Assembly: GCA_020746875.1 (NCBI GenBank) | Contig: JAGTJL010000011.1 | Coordinates: forward strand, 496,001-560,000 | Reading direction: 5' to 3' | Length of the DNA: 64,000 nucleotides | Origin: Rhexocercosporidium sp. MPI-PUGE-AT-0058 | Taxonomy: Eukaryota; Ascomycota; Leotiomycetes; Helotiales | In this document: positions 1 to 11,628 of the stretch, one piece after another | How the letters are laid out: each line of letters begins with the position of its first letter | Numbering within the stretch: position 1 is the stretch's first letter | Position numbers and translations under genes: made by a program | Notes under the pieces: generated by a model | The model's database searches: none | Told to the model about the DNA's origin: nothing | What the model saw: the letters and a program-made list of their open reading frames with translations, nothing else

Positions 1-42
1 AACAGCTCGTACAATCATCCTGCCATCATGTTATATCTTATC

Positions 43-1475
43 TCACAGGCTGGCAAGCAGCTGTCTCTTCGCAGCGATGAGAATGCCTATGCTCTCTTCC
101 CACACATGGCTCGGCATGCGGTCTTGAAAGCCCTCGTCTGCTCTTCGTTCTTCCTCAACTTCGGTCATTCGTTGTTGGTAGGCATCCATGATCCTACCAT
201 CAGTGTTAGCCTTTGCAAAGAAGAAAAGAAGAGAGTGTTTTTGGGTTGGCTTACTCGGCACGACCAGCTCCTCGGGTAGTGCCAAGCACAAAATGCGGAT
301 CTTTAACAACGTTGGAGATTCCGGTCTGTGATGAGTATAGGGGAGGACTCATTTGCGACTGCGCAGCTTTGAAGGCCTGAAAAGCTTGAACTTGTGTTTG
401 AGATTGAGACTCCTTCATGAATTGGGCTTGGGACTCTTTGATGATACCTTGCATAGCCTGGGAATTAGTATCTCGAGACTGTAATGGACCACCATGTTCA
501 ATGTTGTTGGTGTTTCCAGCGGTACGTTGTGGGCCTCCGCGAGGTGTGTGGAACAAGTCGGGAATCTGGTTGAAGTCTGGCTGTGTGGGTGGCATATTGG
601 ATTTGACTAGATCCTGTGTTAACCTTCACTCGTCCCATGTCATCCTAGGATGGGGGAAAGGTCAGAAGGCGAAGGCAGTGAAGACTCACCTGACATTACA
701 CGCTGTGTAGCTCTGTTCTCGGCCCTATCGTTTACACCCCTGTTTCTCTCCCTAGCATCGAAGACCACAGCACTACTATCTTGAGCGTATCTTGGGGATC
801 TTGGTCGGTAGTCTGGCTGACGATCTGTCGCATAAGATGGCAGATGGTATGGAGACGGCGACCATCGACGGTGGCGGACTGGACTGCGAGATCGATACCC
901 ACCATGTTGAGGAGGACTATAGTATCCATGAGGTCCACGATCGTGAGGTGGAGATCTGTCACGATACCTTGGAGAAGATCGTCGTCTGTATCGAGGTGGC
1001 GACATTGATCTCTCTTGGTCTCTCTTGACGCGTTCCTCAAGAGTTCTTCCTCGTGATGGCATGTCCTCGACATCGAAATGCTTCTCAGTTCCAAGATATA
1101 TGCAAATATTGTTTACATAGATAGCACTTCCCGGGTTTGTCTTCAATGCGTTCAGGATCCGTTTTTTTAGCTGCTCGGTGTCTCAGCACTGTTCGATTCT
1201 AATTCGGAAGACCTGGCCCCAGACCCCAAAAGCTCCTAGCCTATTAGCCCAGCAGACGAGAACGGACTTACCTCTGGATCGTGCTGTAGACCATGCATCT
1301 CACACCAGCGTTTTGTTCCTGCCAATGGCTCACCAGCGACGCGCTTGATCTGGTTCTTCTTGTTGGGACAGTAGCGCTCGATGTGGTTGAAGCCGTGGCA
1401 TTCGAAGCACTGCTTGGCAGACTCGCGGCACTCGCCGTAGTGGAAACGGAGGCAATTGGTACAAGGCGTAGGCAT
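43..1475 (-). CDS. Zinc-knuckle (CCHC) protein with RS-like region
   Basis: Hand-spliced model, exons 1475-1272, 1173-690, 606-255 and 193-43 (about 396 aa); donors GTAAGT, GTGAGT, GTAAGC, all phases consistent. The N-terminus carries a CX2CX3HX3C cluster (C5, C8, H12, C16) and then a canonical CX2CX4HX4C zinc knuckle (motif CFECHGFNHIERYC), a fold that usually binds single-stranded RNA or DNA. Exon 2 is rich in Arg-Ser and Arg-Asp dipeptides with many SPPRY/RSRSP-type stretches, resembling the RS tail of splicing factors. The C-terminal half is Gln-rich and then charged. The start is the first ATG before the zinc cluster. An RNA-processing role is inferred from the domain pairing only. The TGA at 45-43 sits inside a GTGAGA that could be another donor, so the gene may continue beyond the window. 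Confidence 0.6.
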
Positions 1476-2788
1476 CTAGAAGCGTCAGCATAGTTCCTTC
1501 ACTCTATGTGTCGCCTCCTCTTTGTGGTTGGCCCTGCTCGCGTCAATCACCTTGGCCGATGGAAGAGAGTTTGTTCGGAAGTCCTGGTCTTCTTGCAAAT
1601 CGCAGATTGCGAGGCGCTGATAGAAAAATTGCGGATTTCGCTGCTGCCACTCGTTAGAGGAGTTAGTCTACGAGGTAGAACTAATGCTTCTCGGTCTTAT
1701 AGTCCAACCTAGATACTACAAAACAAGACTCCTTTCCTTGGCTCTGGTTGATGGCTGTCGTCGCAGATAGCTAGTTCCACGAAAGGACAATCTTTCGTGC
1801 GAGAGCGTGCTGGAGATCTTTGGTGCAACCAAGAAGTGTGGATTAACTGCTCTTCGTGGTGATGGATGTGAAGAGAGGAGAGTGGAGTGAGTAACGGAGG
1901 GTTGGGATAGAGAATAGAAAATGGAATAAGACGGGACGGGATGAGAAAGAACAGCAAGCGAGTCCCAGCTTTCACAACATTGGGAGGCACCTTCCACTTT
2001 CATTTTGGGAAGGGAAACCAGAGCAGAGCACGTGCCTCGACTTTCCATTGCACGTGAGGCGCAGTGTTCCGCGAATGCAGGGGCTGTCACCTCGATCTCA
2101 TTTCCCACCGCCTCGAGGCCTACCTTATTTCAGCACATCTTGCAGCTTCAGTTCGTAATGGTATCCATATTCCCGTCTTGCATGAAAACACCCTCACCTT
2201 GGTCTTTTTCGCAACTATCAAAACTTGAGTATTAATGGATAACATACTACCCTGCCACTATGAGCATTCACCATGCATCGCCACAAGTCTTGCATCTTTC
2301 AAAGAATCTTCACAACCTCAGCAACCTCAGCAACCTCCTCATATAATCTCCACTTCACACCACCCATTGCTCAATGACCCCGAGTTAGTCGCAGCAGCAC
2401 AGTCATCAGATTGTGCTTCGACTTGGTCTTCCAAGGTTTCGCGAAACCAGGAGTTGAAATTTCGGGATCAAGTGGCTCAGAATAGCTCCAACCTCTAGTA
2501 CTGCAGGGTTCAAGGTGATAATATCCAAATGCAGGACCAACAGCAAGAAACACTGCCATAGAGAAGAGATCATCACTTCCCACGTCAAATCCTGACCACG
2601 ACCTGCAGGTTTAGGAAGAAGCCGGTATCTTTCCAGGTACTACAAACGGGGAAGGTTAAAAGCTAATAATCGTTAAAACCTTTGGCGCCGATAATCTTTT
2701 GCAGGACATAGAGTTCTCGTATCTTCAACCAACAGCCGCTTTTTGCGACCATCGCATCTTACCCATCTGTCCAAAGATTCCGAGTGCT
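1476..2788. other. Divergent intergenic region
   Basis: Lies between the zinc-knuckle gene (minus) and the His-Me finger gene (plus) and must hold both promoters. Open frames here are low-complexity or lack an ATG and splice support. A short CAACCT repeat is present near 2325-2340. I see no other structure. Confidence 0.4.
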
Positions 2789-4397
2789 ATGGACCATACC
2801 AGAGGTGACGATGTCTATCTCGCGGACTCAATGCTTCCAGATACTCAGCATGGAGATGCAGCTCTGCTCCGAGATGACCCTTCATCTGTGATTAATCATC
2901 GGGATTCGGCGGTCACTCTCCCATGTTTCTCCGACTCTGTACTTCTAGACACGCAGTGCGGAAGCTTCAGCTCTCAGGGAATTCAAGTTCAAGTGGTTGC
3001 AGGCCCAGATTCAGACACAAAAAAATCAGATACTCAGCCTTCAGAGACTGCATCGTCTATTAAGAGACACTTCCAAGGTGAATAATAAGTATATCACCGA
3101 GCGTTGAGCATCTTTACAACTGACCCCCACAGCTTCAAAGTACATGCATGGCAATAATCAAAGTCTTCCTGATACACTATCGGTTAACATATCTCTAACC
3201 ACCAAGTCTGCCCTCGATGATAAGATTCCGGACACTCAATTGTCGCGATCAACCTCGCTATGGGCATTCAAACAGGATACTAATTCCCAATTCCATCTGC
3301 AATCTACATCACAGCCATTGCTATCCGACGACAACCTTCCAGCAACGCAAGTCTCCTCTTTCTTGCCAGGTAAGATCGCTGAACGAGGCGGCCTTCCCGA
3401 TAGTGTCTTATCGATTACACCTGTGGACTCAATCGCTGGAGGTCCAGTTGATACCTTCACCGCTACCACAGTCACTTCCACATTGCCAGATGATATACCA
3501 AATGCGCAAAGTTGGTTTACACTCCAGCCATATTCAGCATCCCAGGCGACCAAGTCAGTATATGATCAACTACCAGAGACGCAATCACCTACGCATCATA
3601 TTTGCTATGCCAACTGCAGAGATCCCTCCAATATCTCGGCTACTCAGATATCAATCAACAGTTCAACCGATGCCAAGATACCTCTGAACAGAATTTCTTG
3701 CAAGGAACGAAAACGCATCATTGTCTCTCCCAATCGCCCATTAAATGTCACGAAAGCAATGCGTGAATGGGTCTCAAGGACAAATTGGCTTCTTGATCCC
3801 TTTCGAGAAGACGACGAATGCTGGCTTCATCCATCGCCTCCCCCTGCTCGTCTCAGCAGCTCTGGAGTCCTCCGGCCTGTTGGCACAGTCCAAAAACGCT
3901 TCGCATGGAAAGACAGAAACGGCAAGCATTCCATTGTACTGAATTATGGTACCGTGGTAAAGCTCGTCAACTACAAGATGACCAAACAGCAACAAGATGG
4001 GTTCATCGATAAGCAATGGCACCTGAGTCATCTCTGTGGAAATTGGACTTGCCTAAACCCTTCTCACACAACGATTGAGCCCGGTCCCATCAACATCAGC
4101 CGCAACAGCTGCTTCTCTCACCGATCTGGATGTCACCATACTCCAAAGTGTCTTAAAGACAAGAAAGCGGCTCTGGGTCCCGATGGAAAGTTGGTCGACC
4201 ACTCAGATCAGGCTGCTACAGGTAGCATGGTCCCTGGCCTATTGGGTGATTGGTCTGGCCCACTTCTGCTTGACGATGAAGACTTCATCATGGACGATTT
4301 TGAAGATGAAGAGTCAGTTGGCCCGGACGATATGAACCAGCCCACTTCATCGGCTAGCCAGAGCCGCGATGGCGACAACAATGTTGTGGATCCTTGA
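2789..4397 (+). CDS. His-Me finger (zf-His_Me_endon type) protein with TQ repeats
   Basis: Two exons, 2789-3077 and 3133-4397, joined phase 1 by a 55-nt intron; 517 aa. The C-terminal third has the zinc-binding loop of the I-PpoI-type His-Me finger fold: SHLC (His396, Cys398), CLNPSH with Cys and His ligands, then ISRN, whose Asn matches the metal-binding Asn of I-PpoI. In that family the His is the general base and the Asn holds Mg2+. Many such fungal proteins are uncharacterised nuclear genes, not homing elements. The first ~230 residues are disordered and repeat a [LI]P-x-TQ pentapeptide (LPDTQ, IPDTQ, LPATQ, LPETQ and looser forms). The C-terminus is very acidic (DDEDFIMDDFEDEE). An in-frame TTG extends the frame upstream, but 2789 is the first ATG. 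DNA cleavage is possible but not shown. Confidence 0.65.
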
Positions 4398-5417
4398 GCG
4401 AATTACCCAAAGTCTACATCACCCGTCCGAACGGAAACCGAGATATGGGCTCCACATCATTTACGTCAGATGTTGTTATATGTTCACATTTTACTTCCAA
4501 CACACAAAAGTTTGCATTCCACTCTTTACAATTAAATCACAGCATAACTTTTCTCTTCGCAACAGACCCGAGGTTCAGCAACCTTATTCATAGAAAGTTC
4601 GCGAATTTTCGTCCTCCAACTGACGAAACTTATTTGCTATCTACATTCATAGTCCTTAGAACCGTCCTCAAATGGAACCCATTTCAACGGTCCTTGGACA
4701 CTCATTCTTGGTATTCAGATCTAGCCAGCTGCAGACAGACAGACAAATTTCTTGTAAAACATCGTATTGGCCGGGGGAAATTTGAGTTAATCCAATCGCG
4801 GTGAAGATATTTTACTTTGAAAATAGAAGGTCGGAAGCGGGTGTCTTGCATTCCTCGGGGCTGGACTGATCTCGCGATTGTTGTCGCAGTACTGTGACGA
4901 GGAATGCAAAATCCAATGATATCTTATCCGAGGCTGAGATACGCAGTCTCGACTGTGGCGAGATCTAGAACCTATGTTCATGGTTTTGCTCAGTTCAAAA
5001 AATACGTGTTAATATCAAGTGTCTTAACATTGGCGAAATGAAGTTCACTTTTCGTAAGCCGCTTCCGGATTGTTCGCGCAATTCCATCGCGGTTTTTTGC
5101 TTACTGCCCGTGACGAAGGCCGCTCCCGTCTTTTGAAATACACGTTATGGGCTCGTCATATTGTTGACTGGTTACCATCCCATTGTTTTCGGCTACACAT
5201 TCCTTTCAACGCATTCAAGCTATGCTGCCGCAACCACGATTCAAGGCCGTAAATCTTCCTCCATAGATCGACTCTGGTTCATGAAATACATCGATTTTGT
5301 TTTGAGACTCACCTTGCTGGTCTTTCTGGACTGCAAGGATACTCCTCACATGTGGCGAAGTCGAAGATTAATTCAATTGTACTTGACCAGCTGTCGATCC
5401 CACCAGGTTTACTCATC
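4398..5417. other. Intergenic region
   Basis: Between two same-strand genes; presumably 3' UTR of the first and promoter of the second. The open frames lack splice support and protein-like composition. Nothing else seen. Confidence 0.35.
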
Positions 5418-8400
5418 ATGTCCACCTCGAAAAAGCCACGCGATCCAAGTGATCCGAACGACATCAGAAACTGGTGAGTCAAATTCTTTAAAACTACAAG
5501 ACCGCTCTCCATCCAACCCCGAACCATTAATTATGTGTTTCTAATTTTTACTTATAGGAATGGCCATGCTGGGCCTACTTTCCTGGCAGCGGATCCATTC
5601 GATGTCAACAAGAAAACAGTTCTCTATAGCTCCTTTACACTTCAACCTGTGCCAGCTCATTTGTTACCCCCAGGAGTATGTGCCGACCCAAATGATTTCG
5701 TTGTGCCTGTTCCAGCAGACGAGCTCGAAGAAGAATTAAAAAGACTCCCACCGAGAGCACCAATTCCACCTAGAATTCTCGTCAATCCGATCTTCAGTGG
5801 CGTGGTGCTAAACGTTCGGAATCAAAACCCGGATCAACGAAAGCCACCTACCCGCGCTCAATTGCTCCAAGAATTTACAAGGCAAAATGCGTTGACGTTT
5901 TTCCACAGGAGGCACATGCAACTTCTGGAAGAACTCGCTCGGCATTTGGGTAATGGAGGATCGGCCTTCGAACATTTCACAAGCCACCCAGACTTGGAAG
6001 CTCTTGTGAAGGAGATTGTAGAGCATATGGGCAGCGAAGACCCGCAGATCACATCCGTGCATATCCAAGATGAGGTTGCCTTGAGGGTACGAGAGGGACT
6101 GAGTCAGGATACCACCGACCACAACATACATCAATTGCAACATCTTTTGAGTCGAATCATACAGCAGATCAATCGCGACCAGGTCGGCAACAGCACTGTC
6201 CCAGAAGAGCTTCAGGATGATACACTATACCAGCAAATCCAGGATGTGTTGGAAGGTCAGGGGATCATGTCAAGCCACAACGCCATGCGTGATGATCTTG
6301 TACGCCGTATCCGGGAGTTGCGCGATCAGAGAAGTCGTGAGCTACGGGAAGGCTCAACAAGTAAACCAGTGGCGGTAGCGACTGTTCCAACACTATCTAA
6401 AAGAGTGCTAAAGCCCACACCAGCAGCGACATCAAGAGCAACATCGACAACAACACCAGGGGCGACGATATCACGAAGAACGATGCCAATATTCACGCCG
6501 GAAGAGACCCCAGAATCTATAGCAATACAAACACCACAAGACAACGCCATCTTTCCTCAACCGAGAAGTGACATACTCGATTACAATATGCAGCCAACCT
6601 CGGCTGCAGGTCTCCCATTTGGGTTCGCGTTCGACCCAGCGTGGAGTGAGAAACTAAGAGTTAGTAGCAACAGCGTGTTGAACTCCACAACTCTCCCCTA
6701 CTATGTCAACGATGGACCTCGGGCTCCTCACGAAGGGGAAACACAATACCGGAGGCGTATAAAAAGGGCTGTAGAGAACATGGGAATTGAACATCGACTT
6801 GTGCCTGTATTGACCGATAAAGACCTGCGACAATACAAGGGCGATAAAAAGGCGATTGCCAAAGCACGTAGGGCCTTGAAAAATCAAGTCGCAAGGGACT
6901 CAACGACTCACCTTTACAAACTTAGAAACGAAGGTAACAAGAATAGATACGATGAAGAGTATGCCATGATGTGGGAAGCAGAGAAAAGGGCTCGGCAAGC
7001 GAGAAACGCGATGCGACGACGTAATGCTCAAGAGAGACTGAGAGCTGAGATTTTGAAGTTTCCAGAATCGCTCGGGCAGAGACTACCAACACCACCCCCT
7101 CCCGATGATAGTGGTGACGAGCTTTATGACTTCACTATTTCGAATGGGCCTAGGGAAGTGGACTTACGGCAAGATTTCCAAGGCCGACTCAAGCGAGATA
7201 GGGACGATAGATCTCCCCGAACTGGCACGCGGTCCCCTCAGGTCCCTGCTGGGGAGCAGTCAAAAGTACCCATCAAGTGTGTTGGATGTGAACAATTTCG
7301 CGCATATTGCAGCCTCCCCGAAACTGGAGCGCCTTGCCTCAGGTGCAAGCAATGGGGACAAGCATGTCTCCAGCAAGATCAAGAGCGTTGTTGGACAGTT
7401 TTCAACTCACAAACGGTTGCGGTACCTACGGGTACTAGCAAAGAAACACAATCAGCTAACGGCGGGTCCTACAATACGGACTCACAGTATCGGCAAGGTG
7501 GAAGACCACCTACAATAGAAACAGAATTTGGAAGGATGCCAAACCGCTCAAGAGATAATAGATCGCGGAGTCCGACAAGAGACGGTGGAGATCTCGAAAC
7601 AGCCGGTTTTGGTTTTGATCATTGGATCCCATGCAATGCATGCCTCGTAAATGGACGCGCTTGTGACAAAGATGGGCCACCCTGTAGATCTTGCGTTCTA
7701 CATGGCGTCGAGGAAAGTTGCAGTTCTGCCGGAGCAGAGAATCAAACTTTCCAAGCACAGCCATCGATGATGGAATATGACCCAGCGCAATTGGGTCGCA
7801 TTCCAGACATAGGGGCTTCGCCTGATGCATGGGAGCGTGTAAACGCTTTGTTGGAAGCAGGCGCAACTTTGACATCTGGCGATGATATCAATCCGTATCA
7901 ATCAGTCACTCAAGCCACCCCCGGGTCTCCTGTAGACTGGGCTGAGGTTGGCAAACAGCTTGGTTTCTCAAGAAACCCAATGCTAGCGAACGCCTCCGCG
8001 GAAATGGCAGCGCAGAGCGTAAATTGGGTATCTAAAGAAGATCAGGTTTGGTCGGGTGGTGCTCAATACAATGCCTTTGGACAAGAACTGGACATGCATG
8101 GCAATATTGTACCAGGCGGCCGACTTTTCAACGGAATAGTCGACCTAGATCCAGATAGACCTGTCAACAGTCTCGAAAACGGCTACTCAAGCGGCAATCC
8201 TTTCAACGTAAACACCGAAACAGACGAGGTAGAAGTCAACAATTTCTTCAACTTATACGAAGATAGCGGCACAGATCTCTTCACCTACATCCAAGAAAAA
8301 GACCAAGTAGACACCGCAATGGGCGGAACAACCGACGAACCGCTCAATCCCTCCCTCCCCACCGACGCCCTCTCGCTCGGCCAAGACCCCTCCCGACTAC

Positions 8401-9005
8401 CTGACTATGACATCCCAGAAGACCCCGTCCTACCTGACATCGACGCCCTCGCAGCTCTGCAGTCCGTCCCCGCGCAGAACAGCGCACCTTGCGACGAACC
8501 CGTTGAATACTTCACCAACTGGACCGGCGCGCTCTGCTGCAACGTCCCGACCAAAAGCTGCGACCACACCAGCCACTCTGACCACCACATCTGCATCTCT
8601 TGCCATGCGGAGCAAAACCTCCATCTTGGGCAAGCGCAAGAGAACGTAATCGAAGGCACGAAACGCTGGATGTGCGCGCCCTGTGCAAGCAACGCAAACG
8701 CCTTGGCGCGAGCCGGCTTACCCGTCAACGCGGAGACGAATCCCGATGAGATGGTCATGGTGGCGATGTGTATGTGTACGCTGCAACTGCGCAAGACGTG
8801 GCTATGTCATAGACATCGCGATCAGGCCATTACGAGGGTGAAGGTGCGTACGGCAAGGATGCAGGAGTTGGTTATCAGGATGAGTGATGGGGGCGTCCCG
8901 AAGTGTGCGTTTTGTATGGAGAGGGAGCAGGATCCGATGACAGGTGCCTGGGCGTGTGTCTGTTGTTATAGGTATGTTGTTGATGGACGAGGCGAGGTAG
9001 GATAA
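5418..9005 (+). CDS. Large protein with two Zn2Cys6-like clusters and Cys/His-rich C-terminus
   Basis: Exon 1 at 5418-5473 and exon 2 at 5558-9005 (GTGAGT donor, TTATAG acceptor, Trp codon split), giving 1167 aa. The N-terminal ~200 residues look folded and helical. The middle is Ser/Thr/Pro-rich, followed by a strongly basic helix (RARQARNAMRRRNAQER). A first cluster, CX2CX6CX8CX2CX6C, begins at Cys593 (CVGCEQFRAYC), and a second, CX2CX6CX6CX2CX8C, begins at Cys711 (CNACLVNGRAC). Both match the Zn(II)2Cys6 spacing of fungal DNA-binding domains, which normally occur once and near the N-terminus. The last ~160 residues hold a dense array of CX2C and CX2H pairs that may bind more zinc. I do not know a named family. 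A nuclear, DNA-binding role is inferred from the clusters. Ends TAA. Confidence 0.7.
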
Positions 9006-9296
9006 GATGGGCGTGTTAAGTTATGTTGAGTGCTGCGAGAAGGGATGGACTGGATTTGATTGGATACAGAATACCTGCTGCAAAGCAGTGAAGTTTCTCG
9101 TTTAGTGTCACGAAGCTAGCGAGATACAAACTCAATGAACGTATCGTTTCGAGTTTTAATCAGATCAAGGGTTCCGAGTTCTACAAAGAGCCGGAGCCCC
9201 CCTTTGTTTTTGTGCTCTGCTTGAGACATATTTGATGCTAAAGGTTGTGGTGAAGGACCGTGTTGTTTTCATTCGCTAAACTAGCGCAGGCTCATT

Positions 9297-9326
9297 CACC
9301 CCGCCAAATTTTGGTGGAGTGGGGTG
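9297..9326. repeat. Short imperfect hairpin
   Basis: CACCCC (9297-9302) pairs with GGGGTG (9321-9326), and CCAAA pairs with TTTGG inside it. It lies in the gene-poor stretch at 9006-9382, 3' of the large zinc-cluster gene, where nothing else was seen. It could be a terminator-like structure or the end of a small inverted-repeat element. Confidence 0.3.
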
Positions 9327-9382
9327 GGGTTACACCAAAAGCGGGGTAGTGTACGGTGCGTGCGGGGTAATTTTGGAACAGA

Positions 9383-9712
9383 TCAGATTTTTATTAGATT
9401 TTTCATTCTGCTATGAACACAGTATCTTGAGGTCAATTCTATGCTCATGCTTAGCAGCTGTGCTGCCGAGAGGAAAATGTCCGGTTTGAGACATGCTGGT
9501 GCGCTTACCCTTTCAACCTGATGGAAGGTTCTGGGATTTGCGAGAGGGATTCTAGGCATATTGCAGGTGGCAGCTAGCAATCGCAGTACAGCTGGTAAGG
9601 CACCATATCTCCGTAAGATATACTCTTCGCCAAAGGTGCCATTCAACCATTCCTCCTTCGGTCGTTTATCAAATACTTCCCGTACTAAACTCTCTCGCAG
9701 CTTAATTCTCAT
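9383..9712 (-). CDS. Tentative 109-aa ORF, uncharacterised
   Basis: ATG-initiated frame with protein-like, charged helical composition in its first 65 residues (for example KRPKEEWLNGTFGEEY and LPAVLRLLAA). A good donor (GTAAGC at 9508-9503) follows codon 68, so the real product may splice to a short downstream exon rather than read on to the stop at 9383. No family was recognised and no signal peptide or membrane segment is clear. It may be an isolated exon of a decayed gene. Confidence 0.25.
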   Translation of the reverse strand: MRIKLRESLVREVFDKRPKEEWLNGTFGEEYILRRYGALPAVLRLLAATCNMPRIPLANPRTFHQVERVSAPACLKPDIFLSAAQLLSMSIELTSRYCVHSRMKNLIKI

Positions 9713-10144
9713 TCACCTCACGTACCTAGCGTAGTCATTAAAGCGTTTCCCGCCAACGCAGAAGCCAACGAGGAAGAAATTGTTGGATCCATATAAATGT
9801 CCCAGAGCAAATTCCCCGGCATCAGCTCAATCAAGCATGGTACAAGCCACAAGAGCTGCGGTGGAAATGGGCGACTGGACCCAGCCTGTCATATATACAC
9901 TTGATTAACAGCACGCAAGAATATTTGTATCGGTAAGTATGACGTGAGGCACTTTACTTCCCCCTCGCCCAGACTGATGGTGCCAATTTACAAGCCAGCA
10001 ATTTCGCAGCCACCGCAATCACCGCAATCACCGCTACAAAGTTCAATGCAAGAAGACACTATCCGCTGCAAAATCGCCCGCCGTAGGGCCCCGGCCTCTA
10101 TAGTTAATGCTGAATATCACTGACTTACACGACTCAGCCTAAGA

Positions 10145-10636
10145 TTGGCAGGTCTCTTTCCTCTCGATACAACTGCGAAACCACCATGCACGACCTCTGG
10201 TGACGTTCCTCCCAATACTCACGCGTTGGTTTTACCTAAGGTAGCCCCAGGATTAATTTCTAAACCTCGATTATCTCGTTCCCACACCGTCACCATATAT
10301 CTTAGAAACTCGTCCGGTGAGTACGACTTTAGCACTAGGTTTCGCGCCGCGGAACTCGGCCGTGCAACACGCCAAGCATTCTTCACATTCTTCTCTCACG
10401 AAACTGGGATCTAATTGAAGTCACTAGAGGGACTTAGCTTTACTTTCTGTTCCTTGTCTGCTGACGCAGAGATTCAGACTGTGGGGACCGTGTCTAAGGA
10501 TGGGAGCAAGGATGCATGGAAGGGGTTCAAAGCTAGGGTAAAGAAGAAGCGTCAAGCAGCTATTATCAACCATCCAGAGATGAAGTTGTTGGATATCAGA
10601 GTCAGTGATACTGCATGGAAGCCGCAAGAGCCCTAA
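10145..10636 (+). pseudogene. Possible gene remnant or spliced fragment
   Basis: An open frame is interrupted by one TAA at 10412-10414 and resumes in the same frame to 10636. A strong GTGAGT donor at 10317 and a CACTAG acceptor ending at 10427 would remove the stop in phase, joining about 57 codons to a Lys-rich C-terminus (WKGFKARVKKKRQAA). No ATG opens the frame, so an upstream exon is missing or the gene is dead. Family unknown. The stretch 9713-10144 holds nothing else recognisable. Confidence 0.22.
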
Positions 10637-10905
10637 GATGATGGGCTGTAACACAGCTTGTGTCATGTGCCTTGAAGGATAACGAATTTTTCTGCCGGGA
10701 TGGATTTCAATGTGAACCGCACCATCGTGCTAAGATTATTCTGTGACATTAGAATGACCAGATTAGACAAGGAATGGTCACCTGATGTGCACAGCTGAGT
10801 GTTTTTTAAATTGCTATATCTTTGTTCCAGCAAAGTTGCTTCTTCTCACATGATTGTCCAAGACTGCCTCGCTTGAAATTCAAGCTCTGTATTTGTCGTA
10901 ATCAT

Positions 10906-11628
10906 CTACGCTAGTTGGGCAATGATGTCCTTGCATTCTCCAAAACTGTGGTAGTGATCGAAGGCAGCCTTAGCCTCTGGCTTTTGGAAGGCAGCTTTTG
11001 CTTCCTAGGATAATAAAACATGTTAGCTGACGCCCCGGATGCTAATAGAATGATTGGCAGACAAAAACGCACCTCAAGACTATCCCATCCAGCCAATCCC
11101 AATCCTGCCCTGGGTCCATCGCCAACACTTAGTCCCCCAAAGCTTTCCTTGCCCAGGATCTTCATCAAGTCTTCCCAAGCCTTCTTGATCTCGGGCCCTT
11201 TGCTTTTGTCGGCTCCCGTGATGCGACTCATCTGTGTGAAGGCCTTGGGCTTTTCCTCATTGAAATCAGGAATTTCGAACGTCTGATGGATTGGTTCGGC
11301 AAGCCCCTTTTCGGCCAGTTTCTTGGCGCCCTCCTTGATGAAATCGGACTCATCGAATGCCTTCTCATCCTCCAAAGTCTTGAATACTAGTAGCTTGTTA
11401 GCGCTTGTCTCGATTAGAGAATTTTGCAGTGAGTTATAGCTTACCAGTTGTCTGAAGGAATTTGAACTCAGTCGTAGGAGCGCCATCTTCACCGACAATG
11501 GGACCTCCTGTGACGCCTTGAACCATGGGCAGCGCAGACATTTTGGCGGCAATGGTAGGCCAAGCGGCCAGGAATTCGTCTTTGTCCGCCTGAGGGACTG
11601 GTAGAACAACGACTGAGAGGTAAGGCAT
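10906..11628 (-). CDS. Tandem dimeric alpha/beta-barrel (ABM-like) protein
   Basis: Exons 11628-11445, 11386-11073 and 11004-10906 (donors GTAAGC and GTGCGT, acceptors CTAG), 198 aa, phases consistent. The N-terminus (MPYLSVVVLPVPQADKDEF) has the strand-helix pattern of antibiotic-biosynthesis-monooxygenase-like ferredoxin folds. The second half, with FGGLSVGDGPR and GWDSLEEAKAAF, looks like a second copy of the same fold; GWDS followed by a helix is typical of these barrels. Such proteins act on small aromatic compounds or serve as stress proteins, usually cytosolic; no signal peptide is seen. The substrate cannot be read from sequence. The exon 2/3 junction falls within the GWDSLE/EAKAAF motif, which supports the splice. 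Confidence 0.6.

Noticed and set aside
1716..2108. Two overlapping minus-strand frames of 93 and 130 codons
   Set aside because: They lie in the divergent promoter region, are low-complexity, and show no splice or family support.
7510..7901. Minus-strand frames opposite the large zinc-cluster gene
   Set aside because: Shadows of the long plus-strand coding frame.
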